64,000 nucleotides of DNA from Calothrix sp. 336/3. GTDB taxonomy: Bacteria > Cyanobacteriota > Cyanobacteriia > Cyanobacteriales > Nostocaceae. Of this stretch, positions 49,119-59,567 are shown piece after piece (within the stretch, counting starts at the first letter, position 1; each line of letters begins with the position of its first letter). A program made the position numbers and the translations under genes. Location of the stretch: the NCBI RefSeq assembly GCF_000734895.2, contig NZ_CP011382.1:1962700-2026699 (forward strand), in the 5' to 3' direction. The notes below the pieces were generated by a model, which saw nothing but the letters and a program-made list of their open reading frames with translations, was not told where the DNA came from and made no database searches.

Positions 49119-52100
49119 ATGCCAGTTAATACTCCTGCCGAAGTGCGTAACCAGCTTACCCATGCCCTCCAAATCGACTTGGTAGGACCCACACCCAAGG
49201 ATACCATTTACGCTCGTGAAGTCTTAACCCAAGCCCCTTCTAAGTGGTATCTCACCGGATTTATAGTGCCGTTTGGCGCTCCCAGCGAATTGCGAGCCGA
49301 TGAAACAGCAAATGACGATCTCGACCAAATCAGTACCAGCGATGTAGCTGAAGATGCAGCAACACCGGAAACAGCCTCCGCGAGAAAAGCCTTTTTCCCC
49401 TCTTCCATTGGCTTAAGCTTTCTCGTGTCGGCAGATACTCAAGAATTAGATGTTACGGTAAATTGGGGCGATTATATCTGTAAGTTAGAGGAAACCCCAT
49501 CGGATAATTTAGATAATTCAGAGAGCGAAGCCGAAAAAATCTCGATCGAATTATGGGAACGCATCCCCCAATCCGTAAACCTACCCATTACCCTACCCAA
49601 AGATAAGCAGAAAAAACAGGTGGATATTCCTGGTGGTAGCGGTTTGCAGTTATTTATATCCTGTCGAAGAGTTCGTTCCCAAAATCTGCCCCCAGGAACC
49701 CGTTCTGTTTCCGTATTTCTAGTTAACTATCGCACTCACGATAACAGTAAAAAGCGGGATACAAGTTGCGCTTTCCAAGCCAGCTTACAAATTCGTAATT
49801 CCCAAGGCTTTGTTCCCCGTCCCGACCTGCGCGGACAAAATAGCTTAGATTGGGATGAAGCTGTCGCCAGTTTGCAATACCGTCACGATTGCGAATTTGC
49901 CGTCGGTCATAACGTCTCAGCCATTACAACCCCTGAAGATGGCGAATGTCAAGAAATTTCCACCACCTGGATACCGCAAGCAGAAGTCCCCAGAGTCGAA
50001 CCAGCTGATATTCCCGGTTTGGAATTATCAATGGAAACCCTCGCAGCAGCCCCCGACGCTGAAACCCTGCGCCGCACGCTCAATCCAATGGTGACTGAAT
50101 ATACCCAATGGATAATCAAGCAACAAACCGCAGCACCAAAGGAACCACAATCAGCAAAAGTAGCAGCAGACTTGTTAAACCGTGCCAGGAAAATATGCGA
50201 TCGCATTACATCTGGACTACAAGCACTGGATGACCCTTTAATATTAGAAGCATTTCAAATCGCTAATCGAGCGATCGCTACAGCCCGAAGACAACGACTT
50301 ACCCACGATACCGATAATATATCACCCGAAGACTTACCAGCCCCCAAATGGCGACCGTTTCAGTTGGCATTTTTGTTATTAAATATAGTTAGTATTGCCA
50401 AAGAAGAAGATGCAGACAGGGAAGTTGTGGATTTGCTATTCTTCCCCACAGGAGGTGGTAAAACCGAAGCCTATCTGGGTTTAGCTGCATTTACCCTAGT
50501 TTTGCGCCGTTTGCGCGACCCCAGTATCTACTCCGCAGGTCTTAGCGTCCTCATGCGCTACACCCTACGTCTTCTCACCCTCGATCAACTCGAACGGGCT
50601 GCTACTTTGATATGTGCGTTGGAAATCGAACGCCAAAGCAATCCCAAATTAGGCAATCACCCCTTTGAGATTGGGCTGTGGGTAGGACAAAGTGCCACAC
50701 CAAATAAAATGGGCAGCAAAGGCGATAAGGACGATAATTCGGCATATACCCGCACCCTAGCCTACCAACGAGACAACAAAGCCAAACCGAAACCAGTCCC
50801 CCTCGAACGCTGTCCTTGGTGCGGTGCAGAGTTAACAACCAACTCCTTTCATCTCTTACCCAACAAAGATACACCAACCGATTTACGCTTGATTTGTGTA
50901 GGGACAAAAAAACGCGCTGACGGCAAACCGGCTTGTGTTTTTAGAAGAAATAATTATTTACCCTTGATTGCAGTTGATGAACAAATATATCGCCGCTTAC
51001 CCTGTTTTATCATCGCCACAGTTGACAAATTCGCTAATTTACCCTGGGTGGGTCAAACCGGAGCGCTATTTGGTAAAGTCACCCATTACAGCGATCGCGA
51101 CGGATTTTATGGAACTGGCGATACTAAAATCAAAGGTAGTCCCCTAGAAAAAAGATTACCTCCCCCCGATTTAGTCATTCAAGACGAATTACACTTAATA
51201 TCGGGACCATTAGGAACAATGGTAGGGCTTTACGAGACTGCGATCGATGCTTTATGTAGTGTCCCCAGTAGTATTTCTCAACAAGACAAAATAATCCGTC
51301 CGAAAATAATTGCCTCCACAGCCACCGTTCGCCGTGCAGACCGTCAAATCCAAGCATTATTCGGACGTACCCAAGTAGATATTTTCCCCGCACCAGGTCC
51401 CGATCGCCACAATTCCTTTTTTGCCAAAACCATTTTTACCAACGAATCCCCCGGTCGTCTTTATGTTGGTGTGGCAGCACAGGGACGCAGTTTAAAGGTT
51501 GTATTATTGCGAACATATTTAGCATTGCTAGGAGCCGCCCAAAAAGCTTGGGAATCAGCCGGAGGCAAGAAAAATCCGAATAACCCCGCCGACCCCTACA
51601 TGACACTTCTGGGTTATTTTAATTCCCTGCGGGAGCTAGGTGGTAGTCGCCGTCTAGTTGAAGATGAGGTAAATTCTCGACTCACCCAGTATGGAGATAG
51701 ATACAGATATGGAGAAACCACGGGTTTATTTGTCAACCGGAAAATTGACGACGAACCGGAAGAATTAACATCCCGCGTTAGTACCAATAAAGTCGCCAAT
51801 ACCAAACGTCGTTTAGCTTTGGCTTGTAACGAAAAAGAAAGCGTCGATGTAGCCTTAGCCACAAATATGATTTCCGTTGGTTTGGACATCACCCGATTGG
51901 GTTTAATGGTGGTTTTAGGACAGCCAAAAACCGCAGCCGAATATATCCAAACAAGCAGCCGCGTGGGACGGGATGCCAATAAACCGGGTTTAGTGGTGAC
52001 ATTGCTCAACGTCCACCGTCCGCGCGATCGCTCGCATTACGAACGCTTCCAAATCTGGCACAACACATTTTACCGCGCCGTGGAAGCCACCAGCGTGACT

Positions 52101-52568
52101 CCCTTCTCTCCCCGTGCCATCGATCGCGGTTTGGCGGGTGTTACCGTTGCTTTAGCTCGTCTCGGTATATCTGATATGACCGCGCCTTTAGGTGCGACCC
52201 AAGTCGATCGATATCGCCAAGAATTGGAATTTGTTGTGGAGACCATATCCAAGCGTGCGGAGGCACATAACCCCGATTTAAACGCAGTTACAGCCGACAC
52301 CTTACGTCAAGAAATCCGCAGGTCAGTAATAGACTTAATTGATACTTGGGAACGTATCGCCGAACGCGATCGACGTTTACAATACCAACCCAACGAGGTG
52401 GAAATGGTTCCTCCCCTACTTCTGGACGCACTTGACCCGGAAATCGAGAAAAAATCCACCGAACAACAGAAATTTAAGGCACAACGCAGCTTGCGAGATG
52501 TGGAACCAGTAGTCAAGCTTTTAGTACGTGACCCTGGTGGTTTAGAAGTGGAAGGAGAAGAACCATGA
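49119..52568 (+). CDS. drmA: DrmA, DISARM helicase core protein (1149 aa)
   Basis: Walker A FFPTGGGKTEAYLGLA (about 440), a zinc-finger-like CPWCGAEL (about 564), motif II VIQDELHLISGPLG (about 686) and motif VI YIQTSSRVGRDANK (about 943). These mark a superfamily 2 helicase of the DrmA type, which with DrmB forms the DNA-binding core of all DISARM systems. The ribosome-binding site AAAGGAG lies before the ATG at 49119. It overlaps drmB by four bases. Confidence 0.9.
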   Translation: MPVNTPAEVRNQLTHALQIDLVGPTPKDTIYAREVLTQAPSKWYLTGFIVPFGAPSELRADETANDDLDQISTSDVAEDAATPETASARKAFFPSSIGLSFLVSADTQELDVTVNWGDYICKLEETPSDNLDNSESEAEKISIELWERIPQSVNLPITLPKDKQKKQVDIPGGSGLQLFISCRRVRSQNLPPGTRSVSVFLVNYRTHDNSKKRDTSCAFQASLQIRNSQGFVPRPDLRGQNSLDWDEAVASLQYRHDCEFAVGHNVSAITTPEDGECQEISTTWIPQAEVPRVEPADIPGLELSMETLAAAPDAETLRRTLNPMVTEYTQWIIKQQTAAPKEPQSAKVAADLLNRARKICDRITSGLQALDDPLILEAFQIANRAIATARRQRLTHDTDNISPEDLPAPKWRPFQLAFLLLNIVSIAKEEDADREVVDLLFFPTGGGKTEAYLGLAAFTLVLRRLRDPSIYSAGLSVLMRYTLRLLTLDQLERAATLICALEIERQSNPKLGNHPFEIGLWVGQSATPNKMGSKGDKDDNSAYTRTLAYQRDNKAKPKPVPLERCPWCGAELTTNSFHLLPNKDTPTDLRLICVGTKKRADGKPACVFRRNNYLPLIAVDEQIYRRLPCFIIATVDKFANLPWVGQTGALFGKVTHYSDRDGFYGTGDTKIKGSPLEKRLPPPDLVIQDELHLISGPLGTMVGLYETAIDALCSVPSSISQQDKIIRPKIIASTATVRRADRQIQALFGRTQVDIFPAPGPDRHNSFFAKTIFTNESPGRLYVGVAAQGRSLKVVLLRTYLALLGAAQKAWESAGGKKNPNNPADPYMTLLGYFNSLRELGGSRRLVEDEVNSRLTQYGDRYRYGETTGLFVNRKIDDEPEELTSRVSTNKVANTKRRLALACNEKESVDVALATNMISVGLDITRLGLMVVLGQPKTAAEYIQTSSRVGRDANKPGLVVTLLNVHRPRDRSHYERFQIWHNTFYRAVEATSVTPFSPRAIDRGLAGVTVALARLGISDMTAPLGATQVDRYRQELEFVVETISKRAEAHNPDLNAVTADTLRQEIRRSVIDLIDTWERIAERDRRLQYQPNEVEMVPPLLLDALDPEIEKKSTEQQKFKAQRSLRDVEPVVKLLVRDPGGLEVEGEEP

Positions 52569-54472
52569 AGAAATCCAAAAAGAAACTCACACCCCTAGCT
52601 GAAATCCGTCAAAGCCAGCTTTTATCTACCTATGGTCCAGGGGCAATGGTAGATTTACCCGACCACTCTGTAGTCATTGGTGGGTTAACCCACTGGAAAG
52701 GCGATCGCTCTTATATCCGTGAAGAGCGCCTGAGAAACAAAATTTGTGAAATACTCGACGTTAAGGAAATTAAACTTTTTAGCCCACCACGAGAAGCTTC
52801 TGACCTAAATTCTCCCCCCACTGGTGTGAGTGCTTTTATTTTCCCAGCTTGGTTTGTTGCCCAAGTTGACCAAACAATTCGCCTTAATGGTAAAGATTAT
52901 CGTACCCGTCCCCTAGTAAATTGGCGTGCTGTCCAAGAGGGATTGAAATTTGAAGGTAAACGCACCTCAGCAGTACCAGTACGCTTTGTCCAAGCTTGTG
53001 TTAACGGACATCTAAGCGACATTGACTGGTACGCTTATGCCCATAATGGTCAAACTACCTGTCGCGGACAACTCTGGCTCGATGAGGGTGGTTCGGGAAA
53101 CGACTTTGAAGAAATCTTTGTGCGCTGTGAAGCCTGCAAAGCCCGTCGTCCCCTCTCCCAAGCCAAAGTCCCCAATTCGAGAGTTTTAGGAATTTGTAAA
53201 GGCGATCGCCCTTGGTTGGGTGCAAATGCCAGGGAGGAATGTTGGGCTTGTGCGATCGATAAATCGGGCAATATTATCAATACAGAAAAACCAGAATATA
53301 ACCGTCTTTTAGTACGTTCTGCCAGTAACGCCTATTTTACCCAAACCCTCAGTGTTATTTCAATTCCTGATGCCGATGCCGAACTGAAAAAAGTAGTCGA
53401 TCGCTACTATGAAGAAGACCTACAATATGCGGAAGACTTGGATGAAATCAAAAAAGAACTGAGAAAACCCAAATTTGCAGACTTAGCTAAATTTGGTGCC
53501 CAAACTGTATGGGCAGAAATTCAACGCCGTAAAAATGGACAAGCAATTTCCCCTAAAAGCATCAAACAAGTAGAAATTGAAGCATTACTTTCTTGTCCCG
53601 AAGAAATGGGCAGAGAATCACCCAACGAAGAATTTCACGCTTCCAAACGCAAACTTGATGCCAACAACTTTAACCCCGCCCTCTTTCCTTATATCGATCG
53701 CGTGGTGTTAGTTCATCGCTTGCGGGAAGTCATAGCCCTAATTGGTTTTACCCGTTTTGAAGCTGCAATGCCCAATATCGAAGGGGAAATCGACGAATTA
53801 GCGATTAATGTCCGTCGCGCTGACCTTGATTTTGAAAAAACTTGGGTGCCAGCAATTGAAAACAAAGGCGAAGGTGTATTTATCTCCTTCAAAAAACAAG
53901 CGATCGACGAATGGTTGAAACGTGATGCAGTCAAAAAACGTGCCGAAGACTTAAATCGTGGTTTTTTCAAATGGGTTGATAGTAAAGGAATTCCTCACGA
54001 AAAAGCAGCATTTCCAGGTGCTCAATACATTATGCTGCACTCCTTATCCCACCTGCTAATCACCAGCATCTCTCTCGAATGCGGGTATGCAGCCAGTTCC
54101 ATCCGCGAACGCATTTATGCCAGCGATTCTGGGTATGGAATTTTACTTTATACAGGCTCCTCTGGTTCGGAAGGTACTCTAGGAGGCTTAGTAGAAGTTG
54201 GTAGGCGGATTGATTACCATATTGTCCAAGCCTTAGCACTAGGAAGGCTTTGTTCCAACGACCCAGTTTGCGCCCAACACGAACCCGACGACCCTCGCGA
54301 AGAAAGGTTTTTACACGGTTCGGCTTGCCACGGATGTTTGTTAATTGCTGAAACATCCTGCGAACGTCGCAACGAATTTCTCGATCGAGCATTGTTGGTG
54401 AATACTGTTGAAGATTTAGACGCAGCATTTTTAAGCGACGATATTTTTGCCGATGACATCGCCACTACTTAA
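52565..54472 (+). CDS. drmB: DrmB, DUF1998 protein of DISARM (635 aa)
   Basis: Begins with LAEIRQSQLLSTYGPGAMVD, typical of DrmB. It has a Cys cluster (CEACKARRP) and the C-terminal DUF1998 domain (IMLHSLSHLLITSISLECGY near 487, LLYTGSSGSEGTLGGLVE, then Cys-rich GSACHGCLLIAETSCERRNE near 583). It works with DrmA. Its start overlaps drmA (ATGA) and its end overlaps drmC. Confidence 0.9.
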   Translation: MKKSKKKLTPLAEIRQSQLLSTYGPGAMVDLPDHSVVIGGLTHWKGDRSYIREERLRNKICEILDVKEIKLFSPPREASDLNSPPTGVSAFIFPAWFVAQVDQTIRLNGKDYRTRPLVNWRAVQEGLKFEGKRTSAVPVRFVQACVNGHLSDIDWYAYAHNGQTTCRGQLWLDEGGSGNDFEEIFVRCEACKARRPLSQAKVPNSRVLGICKGDRPWLGANAREECWACAIDKSGNIINTEKPEYNRLLVRSASNAYFTQTLSVISIPDADAELKKVVDRYYEEDLQYAEDLDEIKKELRKPKFADLAKFGAQTVWAEIQRRKNGQAISPKSIKQVEIEALLSCPEEMGRESPNEEFHASKRKLDANNFNPALFPYIDRVVLVHRLREVIALIGFTRFEAAMPNIEGEIDELAINVRRADLDFEKTWVPAIENKGEGVFISFKKQAIDEWLKRDAVKKRAEDLNRGFFKWVDSKGIPHEKAAFPGAQYIMLHSLSHLLITSISLECGYAASSIRERIYASDSGYGILLYTGSSGSEGTLGGLVEVGRRIDYHIVQALALGRLCSNDPVCAQHEPDDPREERFLHGSACHGCLLIAETSCERRNEFLDRALLVNTVEDLDAAFLSDDIFADDIATT

Positions 54473-55256
54473 ACTTAGCCGACCTTCCCTTCTAGGATTA
54501 GCAGCTGCCTTAGAAACGGGAAGGATACAGATGAACTATAGTGAATCAAATATTGCCAAATATGTATCACCCCTATTAGCGAGGGAAATTATTGCAGAAC
54601 TTAATTACCTCCATTCCATAGGCGCAACAGCAAGTCACATTGCTTACACATTGCGTCTGCTTGCAAGCGAACGGGAAAAATCTCAAGAAAAACAAGATTC
54701 TGTGGAATTAGTTTGGACGGGGCAGGAAGTATTGGGTTCGGAAAGCCGCGACACTGGGGTTGTTGTGCGGGATTTATTTAGTACAGCCAAGACCAGCGTC
54801 TTGATTTCTAGCTTTGCCATTGATAAAGGTTCTAAAGCACGCGCATTATTTGCAACATTAGCAGAACGAATGGATGCGAACTCGGAATTAAACGTAAGAA
54901 TGTTTCTTAACGTCCAAAGACCCCATAATAATCAGCAACCAGAATCAATCTTGCTGAGGGAATTTGCAACCACCTTCCGCAAACAAATCTGGATGGGAAA
55001 ACGTTTCCCATTAGTATTTTACGACCCCCGTTCACTTGCACTTGGTAACGGTTTCAAAGCTTGCTTACACGCCAAATGCATCGTTGTAGATGAAGAACGG
55101 CTACTGGTGACATCTGCAAATTTTACCGAAGCTGCCCACGAACGCAACATAGAGGCTGGTGTATTAATCAATGACCCTGTAGCTGCCAGAGGTCTGCGAT
55201 CACAGTTTGAAACTTTAGTTGCTAAAAATATATTACTCAGAGTGCCTGGTATTTAA
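54453..55256 (+). CDS. drmC: DrmC, phospholipase D-like protein of DISARM (267 aa)
   Basis: One HKD motif, HAKCIVVDEERLLVTSANFT near residue 207, in a PLD-fold protein (ISSFAIDKGSKARALFATLA earlier). As in other DrmC proteins, the single HKD implies a dimeric nuclease-type site; DrmC is reported to be dispensable in some systems. The start at 54453 (MTSPLLKLSRPSLLG) overlaps drmB; 54447 is also possible. Confidence 0.88.
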   Translation: MTSPLLKLSRPSLLGLAAALETGRIQMNYSESNIAKYVSPLLAREIIAELNYLHSIGATASHIAYTLRLLASEREKSQEKQDSVELVWTGQEVLGSESRDTGVVVRDLFSTAKTSVLISSFAIDKGSKARALFATLAERMDANSELNVRMFLNVQRPHNNQQPESILLREFATTFRKQIWMGKRFPLVFYDPRSLALGNGFKACLHAKCIVVDEERLLVTSANFTEAAHERNIEAGVLINDPVAARGLRSQFETLVAKNILLRVPGI

Positions 55257-55283
55257 TCGTTTTTCCCCTTCATTGCGGAATAT

Positions 55284-56669
55284 TTAATTATTCATTTCAG
55301 GCAACTTTTCATGCAACGAATCTTTCAAAAAACCCGGTGGCGATCGTTCGCTACCGACTTTGATATTGTCCCCATCAACTAACCCAGAAGTTCCGCAATT
55401 TTGTTTTCCTGACTGTTGCCCCATTGAGTAAAAAAGTCTCAAATCAACCGACGCTTCAAGGGTTTGTAAGTCTAGTAGATACCTAAACACAAAGCAACCT
55501 GTCTCCGGACATCGCAAAACAATCGTTGTTCGCGTAGAGTCTCCAAAGGAGATATTTTGCTGTTCTTCCAAATGTGTCCATACCTGAGAAGCGAACTGAC
55601 TAGTCAGCGCTTGCGCTATCGCATAAGCCAGCAAAGGTGGAACGCTATTACCGATCGCTTTATGTGCAGCCAACTTACTCGGACCAAAATTGAACCAATC
55701 CGGGAAACTTTGCAACCTCGCAGCCTCACGAACAGTTATCACCCGCGTATGTTCGTAGTGAATCGGTCTTGCTGCGGTTCGATTCCCGCTCCCAGCGCGT
55801 AACGTAGGGGAAAATCCATCGGCTGACAATCGTTTTGCCCAAGTCGTCGGTTCTTTTTCCCCTGGTAGAGTGTCGCCATATTTGCGCTGAGTTGCAGCTG
55901 TGTGGCTTGTTGCTCTGCATCCGCTAATTCGATTTGATGGTTTTGATGCTCCAGGGTGGTCACTGAGCCTTGTCGAAGTGAAGATTTTGTCCAAATATTC
56001 GGCGTATTCGCCCTTTTGGCTCAGTTCCCATGTATCGACGTGGGAATTTATGGGGAGGTGGGTTAGGTCAGCGATCGCATCCCCCACATTAAACTTCTTC
56101 TCGCTCCCGACAGGTGCAGCAATCTCACCAAATTTTGACCCCACCCAGATAGCTCGTTGCCGTTTTTGGGGCACACCGAAATCGGATGCTGTGAGCAACC
56201 ATTTGGATAGGATGTAGTGTTCTTCGACTCGTGCGATCGCATTCTCGGTAATGCCAGCAAATTTCTTCCATTCAATAGCTGGAACGTTCTCCATCACGAA
56301 CATTGACGGATTTAGTTCTACCACCAGATTGATGAATTTGAGGACTAATTGGCTGCGCTTATCATTCACATCTTGCTTTCCAGCAACGGAAAAGCCTTGA
56401 CAGGGTGGTCCACCAATCACGGCGGCAATTTCCCCATCCCAGTCTGGATATTTATATTGAATTATTTCTCTAATTTCTGATGCGGAAATCTCCCCAATAT
56501 CCCGACATAAAACTGTCGTATCTGGGAAATTGAGGCGATATAGTTCTAATACTTTAGGATTGTTATCGATGGCAACTGCTACTTCAAATCCCGCAGATTT
56601 AAAGCCTAAATCAAGACCACCAATTCCACAAAATAAACTGACTACTAATTTCTTATTTTTTGACATCAT
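55284..56669 (-). CDS. drmMII: DrmMII-like C5-cytosine DNA methyltransferase (461 aa)
   Basis: Motif I SLFCGIGGLDLG (11-22), motif IV GGPPCQGFS with catalytic Cys90, motif VI ENV (127-129), motif VIII QKRQRA (168-173) and motif X AIGNSVPPLLA. It is a complete m5C methylase with an extra C-terminal 100 residues that carry no known motif. It converges on drmC with a 27-bp gap, so it is transcribed separately. Part of its target-recognition region (near residues 235-275) is encoded by DNA with a dispersed-repeat look (TCACTGAGCCTTGTCGAAG). Confidence 0.85.
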   Translation of the reverse strand: MMSKNKKLVVSLFCGIGGLDLGFKSAGFEVAVAIDNNPKVLELYRLNFPDTTVLCRDIGEISASEIREIIQYKYPDWDGEIAAVIGGPPCQGFSVAGKQDVNDKRSQLVLKFINLVVELNPSMFVMENVPAIEWKKFAGITENAIARVEEHYILSKWLLTASDFGVPQKRQRAIWVGSKFGEIAAPVGSEKKFNVGDAIADLTHLPINSHVDTWELSQKGEYAEYLDKIFTSTRLSDHPGASKPSNRISGCRATSHTAATQRKYGDTLPGEKEPTTWAKRLSADGFSPTLRAGSGNRTAARPIHYEHTRVITVREAARLQSFPDWFNFGPSKLAAHKAIGNSVPPLLAYAIAQALTSQFASQVWTHLEEQQNISFGDSTRTTIVLRCPETGCFVFRYLLDLQTLEASVDLRLFYSMGQQSGKQNCGTSGLVDGDNIKVGSERSPPGFLKDSLHEKLPEMNN

Positions 56670-56854
56670 AATTAAGTCAAATAAGTAAGATTTTATTTCC
56701 CTCTCTCTATTTTACAATCATTTGATGTCTATGTTCTATCATTATTTATTTGAATAGATAAAAATATCTCATATTTTGAATGTAAATCTAGTCTGTATAT
56801 TATATGGATGATTTTTGGAAAAAATATATACAATGACAACCAGCTATATTTATG

Positions 56855-58462
56855 TTAAATATCCAAACCAAATTTCTTGATTAGTTGCCATTGTCGTCGC
56901 TCATTTAAGATTTCAATAATTCCTGCAATCAATTCCTTTTCTTGATTAAGATTATTAACTTTTAACTCTTTTTTGATAAAATCTGAAATCGAACATTCAG
57001 ATGTAGCTGCCAACATTTTAATCATCTTTTCCGTCTGACTGACTTTTGAAAGTTTTGGGCTTGTTCTTTTAAAATCAGCAGATTCATTATTTTCTTTTAT
57101 ACTTGTTGGCTCATCGATAAACTGTCTACTATCCCTATCAAAGCCAGAATAATTTGGTAGTTTTTGCATAGGGAACCATTCATTTAATCCCCCGTAAAAA
57201 ATAGCTCTACCCACAGGAGATTTATCACACAAAGATTGAATTTGAGTAGTTGACAATTTTTTGTCACTAGGAATCATTGTTGCTCGTAAAATTCCCTCAG
57301 ATGCGGAAAGATTATCAGCACTGATTAGGAATACAGGAATAAAGATTGAACGGGTTCCACCATCAAAACCTAATCCTTTCGTATGAGCATTTTGAGAAAT
57401 TCCCCACAGTACAATCCCACGAGAAGAACCAGAACTAGAATATCCAGTTAACTTGCCTTCCAACCATCCAAGTCCTCCCTCAATACGTTTGAGTGTTTTC
57501 GTGACAAGATTTAATTCATCAAAAACTAGTAATTTATATCCCAAACCCGCATCAAATTCATCAAATTTTTGAATACAATTTTGTAACCACTTATAAGCAT
57601 CAGCCGCATCACAAGTCATCAAATCTTGACGAAATAGATAATCAACCCGTCCCGAAAAGTATTTTGTTTCATTCGGGTCATTTTTGGGGTCAATATAAAA
57701 AATAGTGACTTGATGAGCAGCGCCTTGCGGAGAGAAGTTGTCGGGGAGATTTTCTTTCCGGCAAACTTCGGGGGGTTCCCCCCCGTTGTGGCGACTGCGG
57801 AGTTTATTATCTTGCTTGATATATTCGAGGGCATTAGTAACAAATATACCTTTTCCAGCACCAGGTACACCCACAATTAAAGAGTTTTTCAAACTACGGG
57901 CAAACTCAGATGGTAAATTAGGAACTTGTTCGTCAAATGTGATTAATTGGGTTGATGTTCTTTCTAAAATTGGTGTAGAGATTGGTAATTCTTTTGGAGA
58001 TGATATTTGTGAGTCACTTGGCGGTGTCAGTTTCTGTCCCGTCAAAGTGGCGTACCCGGAGGGTAAATTAGGTTGTGTCTCTAAAAAATCAAGTGCATCA
58101 TTACTAACAATATAGCCATTTTCTAGTGCCCATTGAATTTGTTTTCTAGCTTCAGTATCTCCAACCTGAGAACGAAAATCTCGCAAGTTATCACCTGAAA
58201 GAACATGAGCAACACAGCCATAATTATGAATAGCTATTTCATTGCGGTTACTGGCTTGATTTCGCTTAATTGCTGCGTAAAACCCCCAAGCTGCAATCAC
58301 AAAGCCTGTTGGAGGAAACGCTGTTGCACTAGCTGTCATCAAACCACCAATTATCCCAGCAATAATTAAGTATTGGCAGTTGTTATCTGCAATTGAATCC
58401 GTTGCAATAGTTTGCCATTCCTGGGAGGTGAGTTGACGTGAATTTGGATTAAATGTGGACAT
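56855..58462 (-). CDS. Membrane-anchored P-loop ATPase (535 aa)
   Basis: N-terminal hydrophobic region (about 30-62: IIAGIIGGLMTASATAF, GFVIAAWGFYAAI). The ATPase has Walker A LIVGVPGAGKGIFVT (about 191), Walker B KLLVFDELNLV and VLWGISQNAHTKGLGFDGGT. The C-terminal helical domain (MIKMLAATSECSISDFIKKE) may be winged-helix. The overall plan is like TraD/VirD4-type or phage DNA motors, though I cannot place it in a named family. It is the last gene of the leftward operon; the E2 ATPase is a likely distant relative. Confidence 0.65.
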   Translation of the reverse strand: MSTFNPNSRQLTSQEWQTIATDSIADNNCQYLIIAGIIGGLMTASATAFPPTGFVIAAWGFYAAIKRNQASNRNEIAIHNYGCVAHVLSGDNLRDFRSQVGDTEARKQIQWALENGYIVSNDALDFLETQPNLPSGYATLTGQKLTPPSDSQISSPKELPISTPILERTSTQLITFDEQVPNLPSEFARSLKNSLIVGVPGAGKGIFVTNALEYIKQDNKLRSRHNGGEPPEVCRKENLPDNFSPQGAAHQVTIFYIDPKNDPNETKYFSGRVDYLFRQDLMTCDAADAYKWLQNCIQKFDEFDAGLGYKLLVFDELNLVTKTLKRIEGGLGWLEGKLTGYSSSGSSRGIVLWGISQNAHTKGLGFDGGTRSIFIPVFLISADNLSASEGILRATMIPSDKKLSTTQIQSLCDKSPVGRAIFYGGLNEWFPMQKLPNYSGFDRDSRQFIDEPTSIKENNESADFKRTSPKLSKVSQTEKMIKMLAATSECSISDFIKKELKVNNLNQEKELIAGIIEILNERRQWQLIKKFGLDI

Positions 58463-58534
58463 ATCAAAATATTGACCAAATAATTATCCATAGAAACATT
58501 AAAAATCTTAAATTTCCATTGATTAAAGGACGCA

Positions 58535-58774
58535 ATGGAGTTTTCCATAGTATTGACCAATGGACTATTGAATGTGCAATTTTTGAAAGCGGAACTATGT
58601 CACGAACTGGGATTTCATTTTCCAGATTTCGATAAGTTAAGTGGTGAGCATGATTACTTTTTAACCAAGGAAATATTAGGCAGTGATATTTTGTTAATTG
58701 CTGGCAGTGCTGAGATTTTTTCTTCCACTTTGCGGAATATATGTAAGCTAAATACTGATTGGAATGAGGCATAG
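58535..58774 (+). CDS. Possible small protein (79 aa)
   Basis: MEFSIVLTNGLLNVQFLKAE, then FHFPDFDKLSGEHDYFLTKE. It is the only plus-strand gene candidate in this leftward operon and fills the 370-bp gap between the ATPase and the 227-aa gene. No family; no clear ribosome-binding site. It could be a remnant. Confidence 0.3.
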   Translation: MEFSIVLTNGLLNVQFLKAELCHELGFHFPDFDKLSGEHDYFLTKEILGSDILLIAGSAEIFSSTLRNICKLNTDWNEA

Positions 58775-58830
58775 TATTAACACAATTTACAATTATCTTT
58801 GTAACGGGAACTCCAACCCAAACAAGTTTG

Positions 58831-59514
58831 TTAAAGAGAATGAGCAGATTTCATAAAGTAAACAATTTGTCCCAACCAAAACAGAAAGCGGATAATTGTT
58901 TCAATCGCAAACAGCGTGATTACAAGTAAAGCAATGTTTCCCCAGTCCAACAAAGACCATTGTCCAGTCATCAAAATAAACATCAATTGACCAAATCCAC
59001 CTTTACAGGGAGGATAAACCCCGACACAAATTAAAAAGTCAATTGTGTAGACAAATAGTGCCAGATTTCGAGCATTTGTCATAGTCAAAGTGGGAAAATT
59101 GTTGTACCAACGTTTGAGTGCGCTTAAAGCTGGGTCATCTGAATCATGAATCGCAAATTTTTGAGATGACTGCGCTTCATCAATTAATACCTTCATGAAA
59201 GCTCTGTCACGTCTCAGAATAATTGGAAAAACTTCAACCGTTTGAATCACTAACCAAATCAATAACCCCACAACCCAATGCAGCGCTGTACCAATTGTGG
59301 CGGCAATACCGTTAATAATTGGGATGGCTGCAATGAGTTTAATTAAAGCAGCATCTGCTGTTGCAGTTGCCATAGCTATCCTTACTGCTTGAGCATAAGG
59401 TTGAATATTTAACCAGGCAAACCATAGTCCAACGATGACTGTAACCCAGTAAAGGATTTGAACTATGGTGCGAGTACCACTGTTTCGATTTTTAGATTTA
59501 GAACCTGACGACAT
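58831..59514 (-). CDS. Multi-pass membrane protein (227 aa)
   Basis: Hydrophobic segments near residues 18-38, 58-80, 80-100, 150-168 and 188-215, with a charged loop (LRRDRAFMKVLIDEAQSSQK) between them. The N terminus is basic and Ser-rich. It lies directly upstream of the ATPase gene. Equivalent position and type to the 171-aa E2 and 90-aa E1 membrane proteins, without obvious sequence identity. Confidence 0.6.
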   Translation of the reverse strand: MSSGSKSKNRNSGTRTIVQILYWVTVIVGLWFAWLNIQPYAQAVRIAMATATADAALIKLIAAIPIINGIAATIGTALHWVVGLLIWLVIQTVEVFPIILRRDRAFMKVLIDEAQSSQKFAIHDSDDPALSALKRWYNNFPTLTMTNARNLALFVYTIDFLICVGVYPPCKGGFGQLMFILMTGQWSLLDWGNIALLVITLFAIETIIRFLFWLGQIVYFMKSAHSL

Positions 59515-59567
59515 ATTTCTCTACACCAATTACGAATTACGAATTACGAATTACAAACTATGAATTA

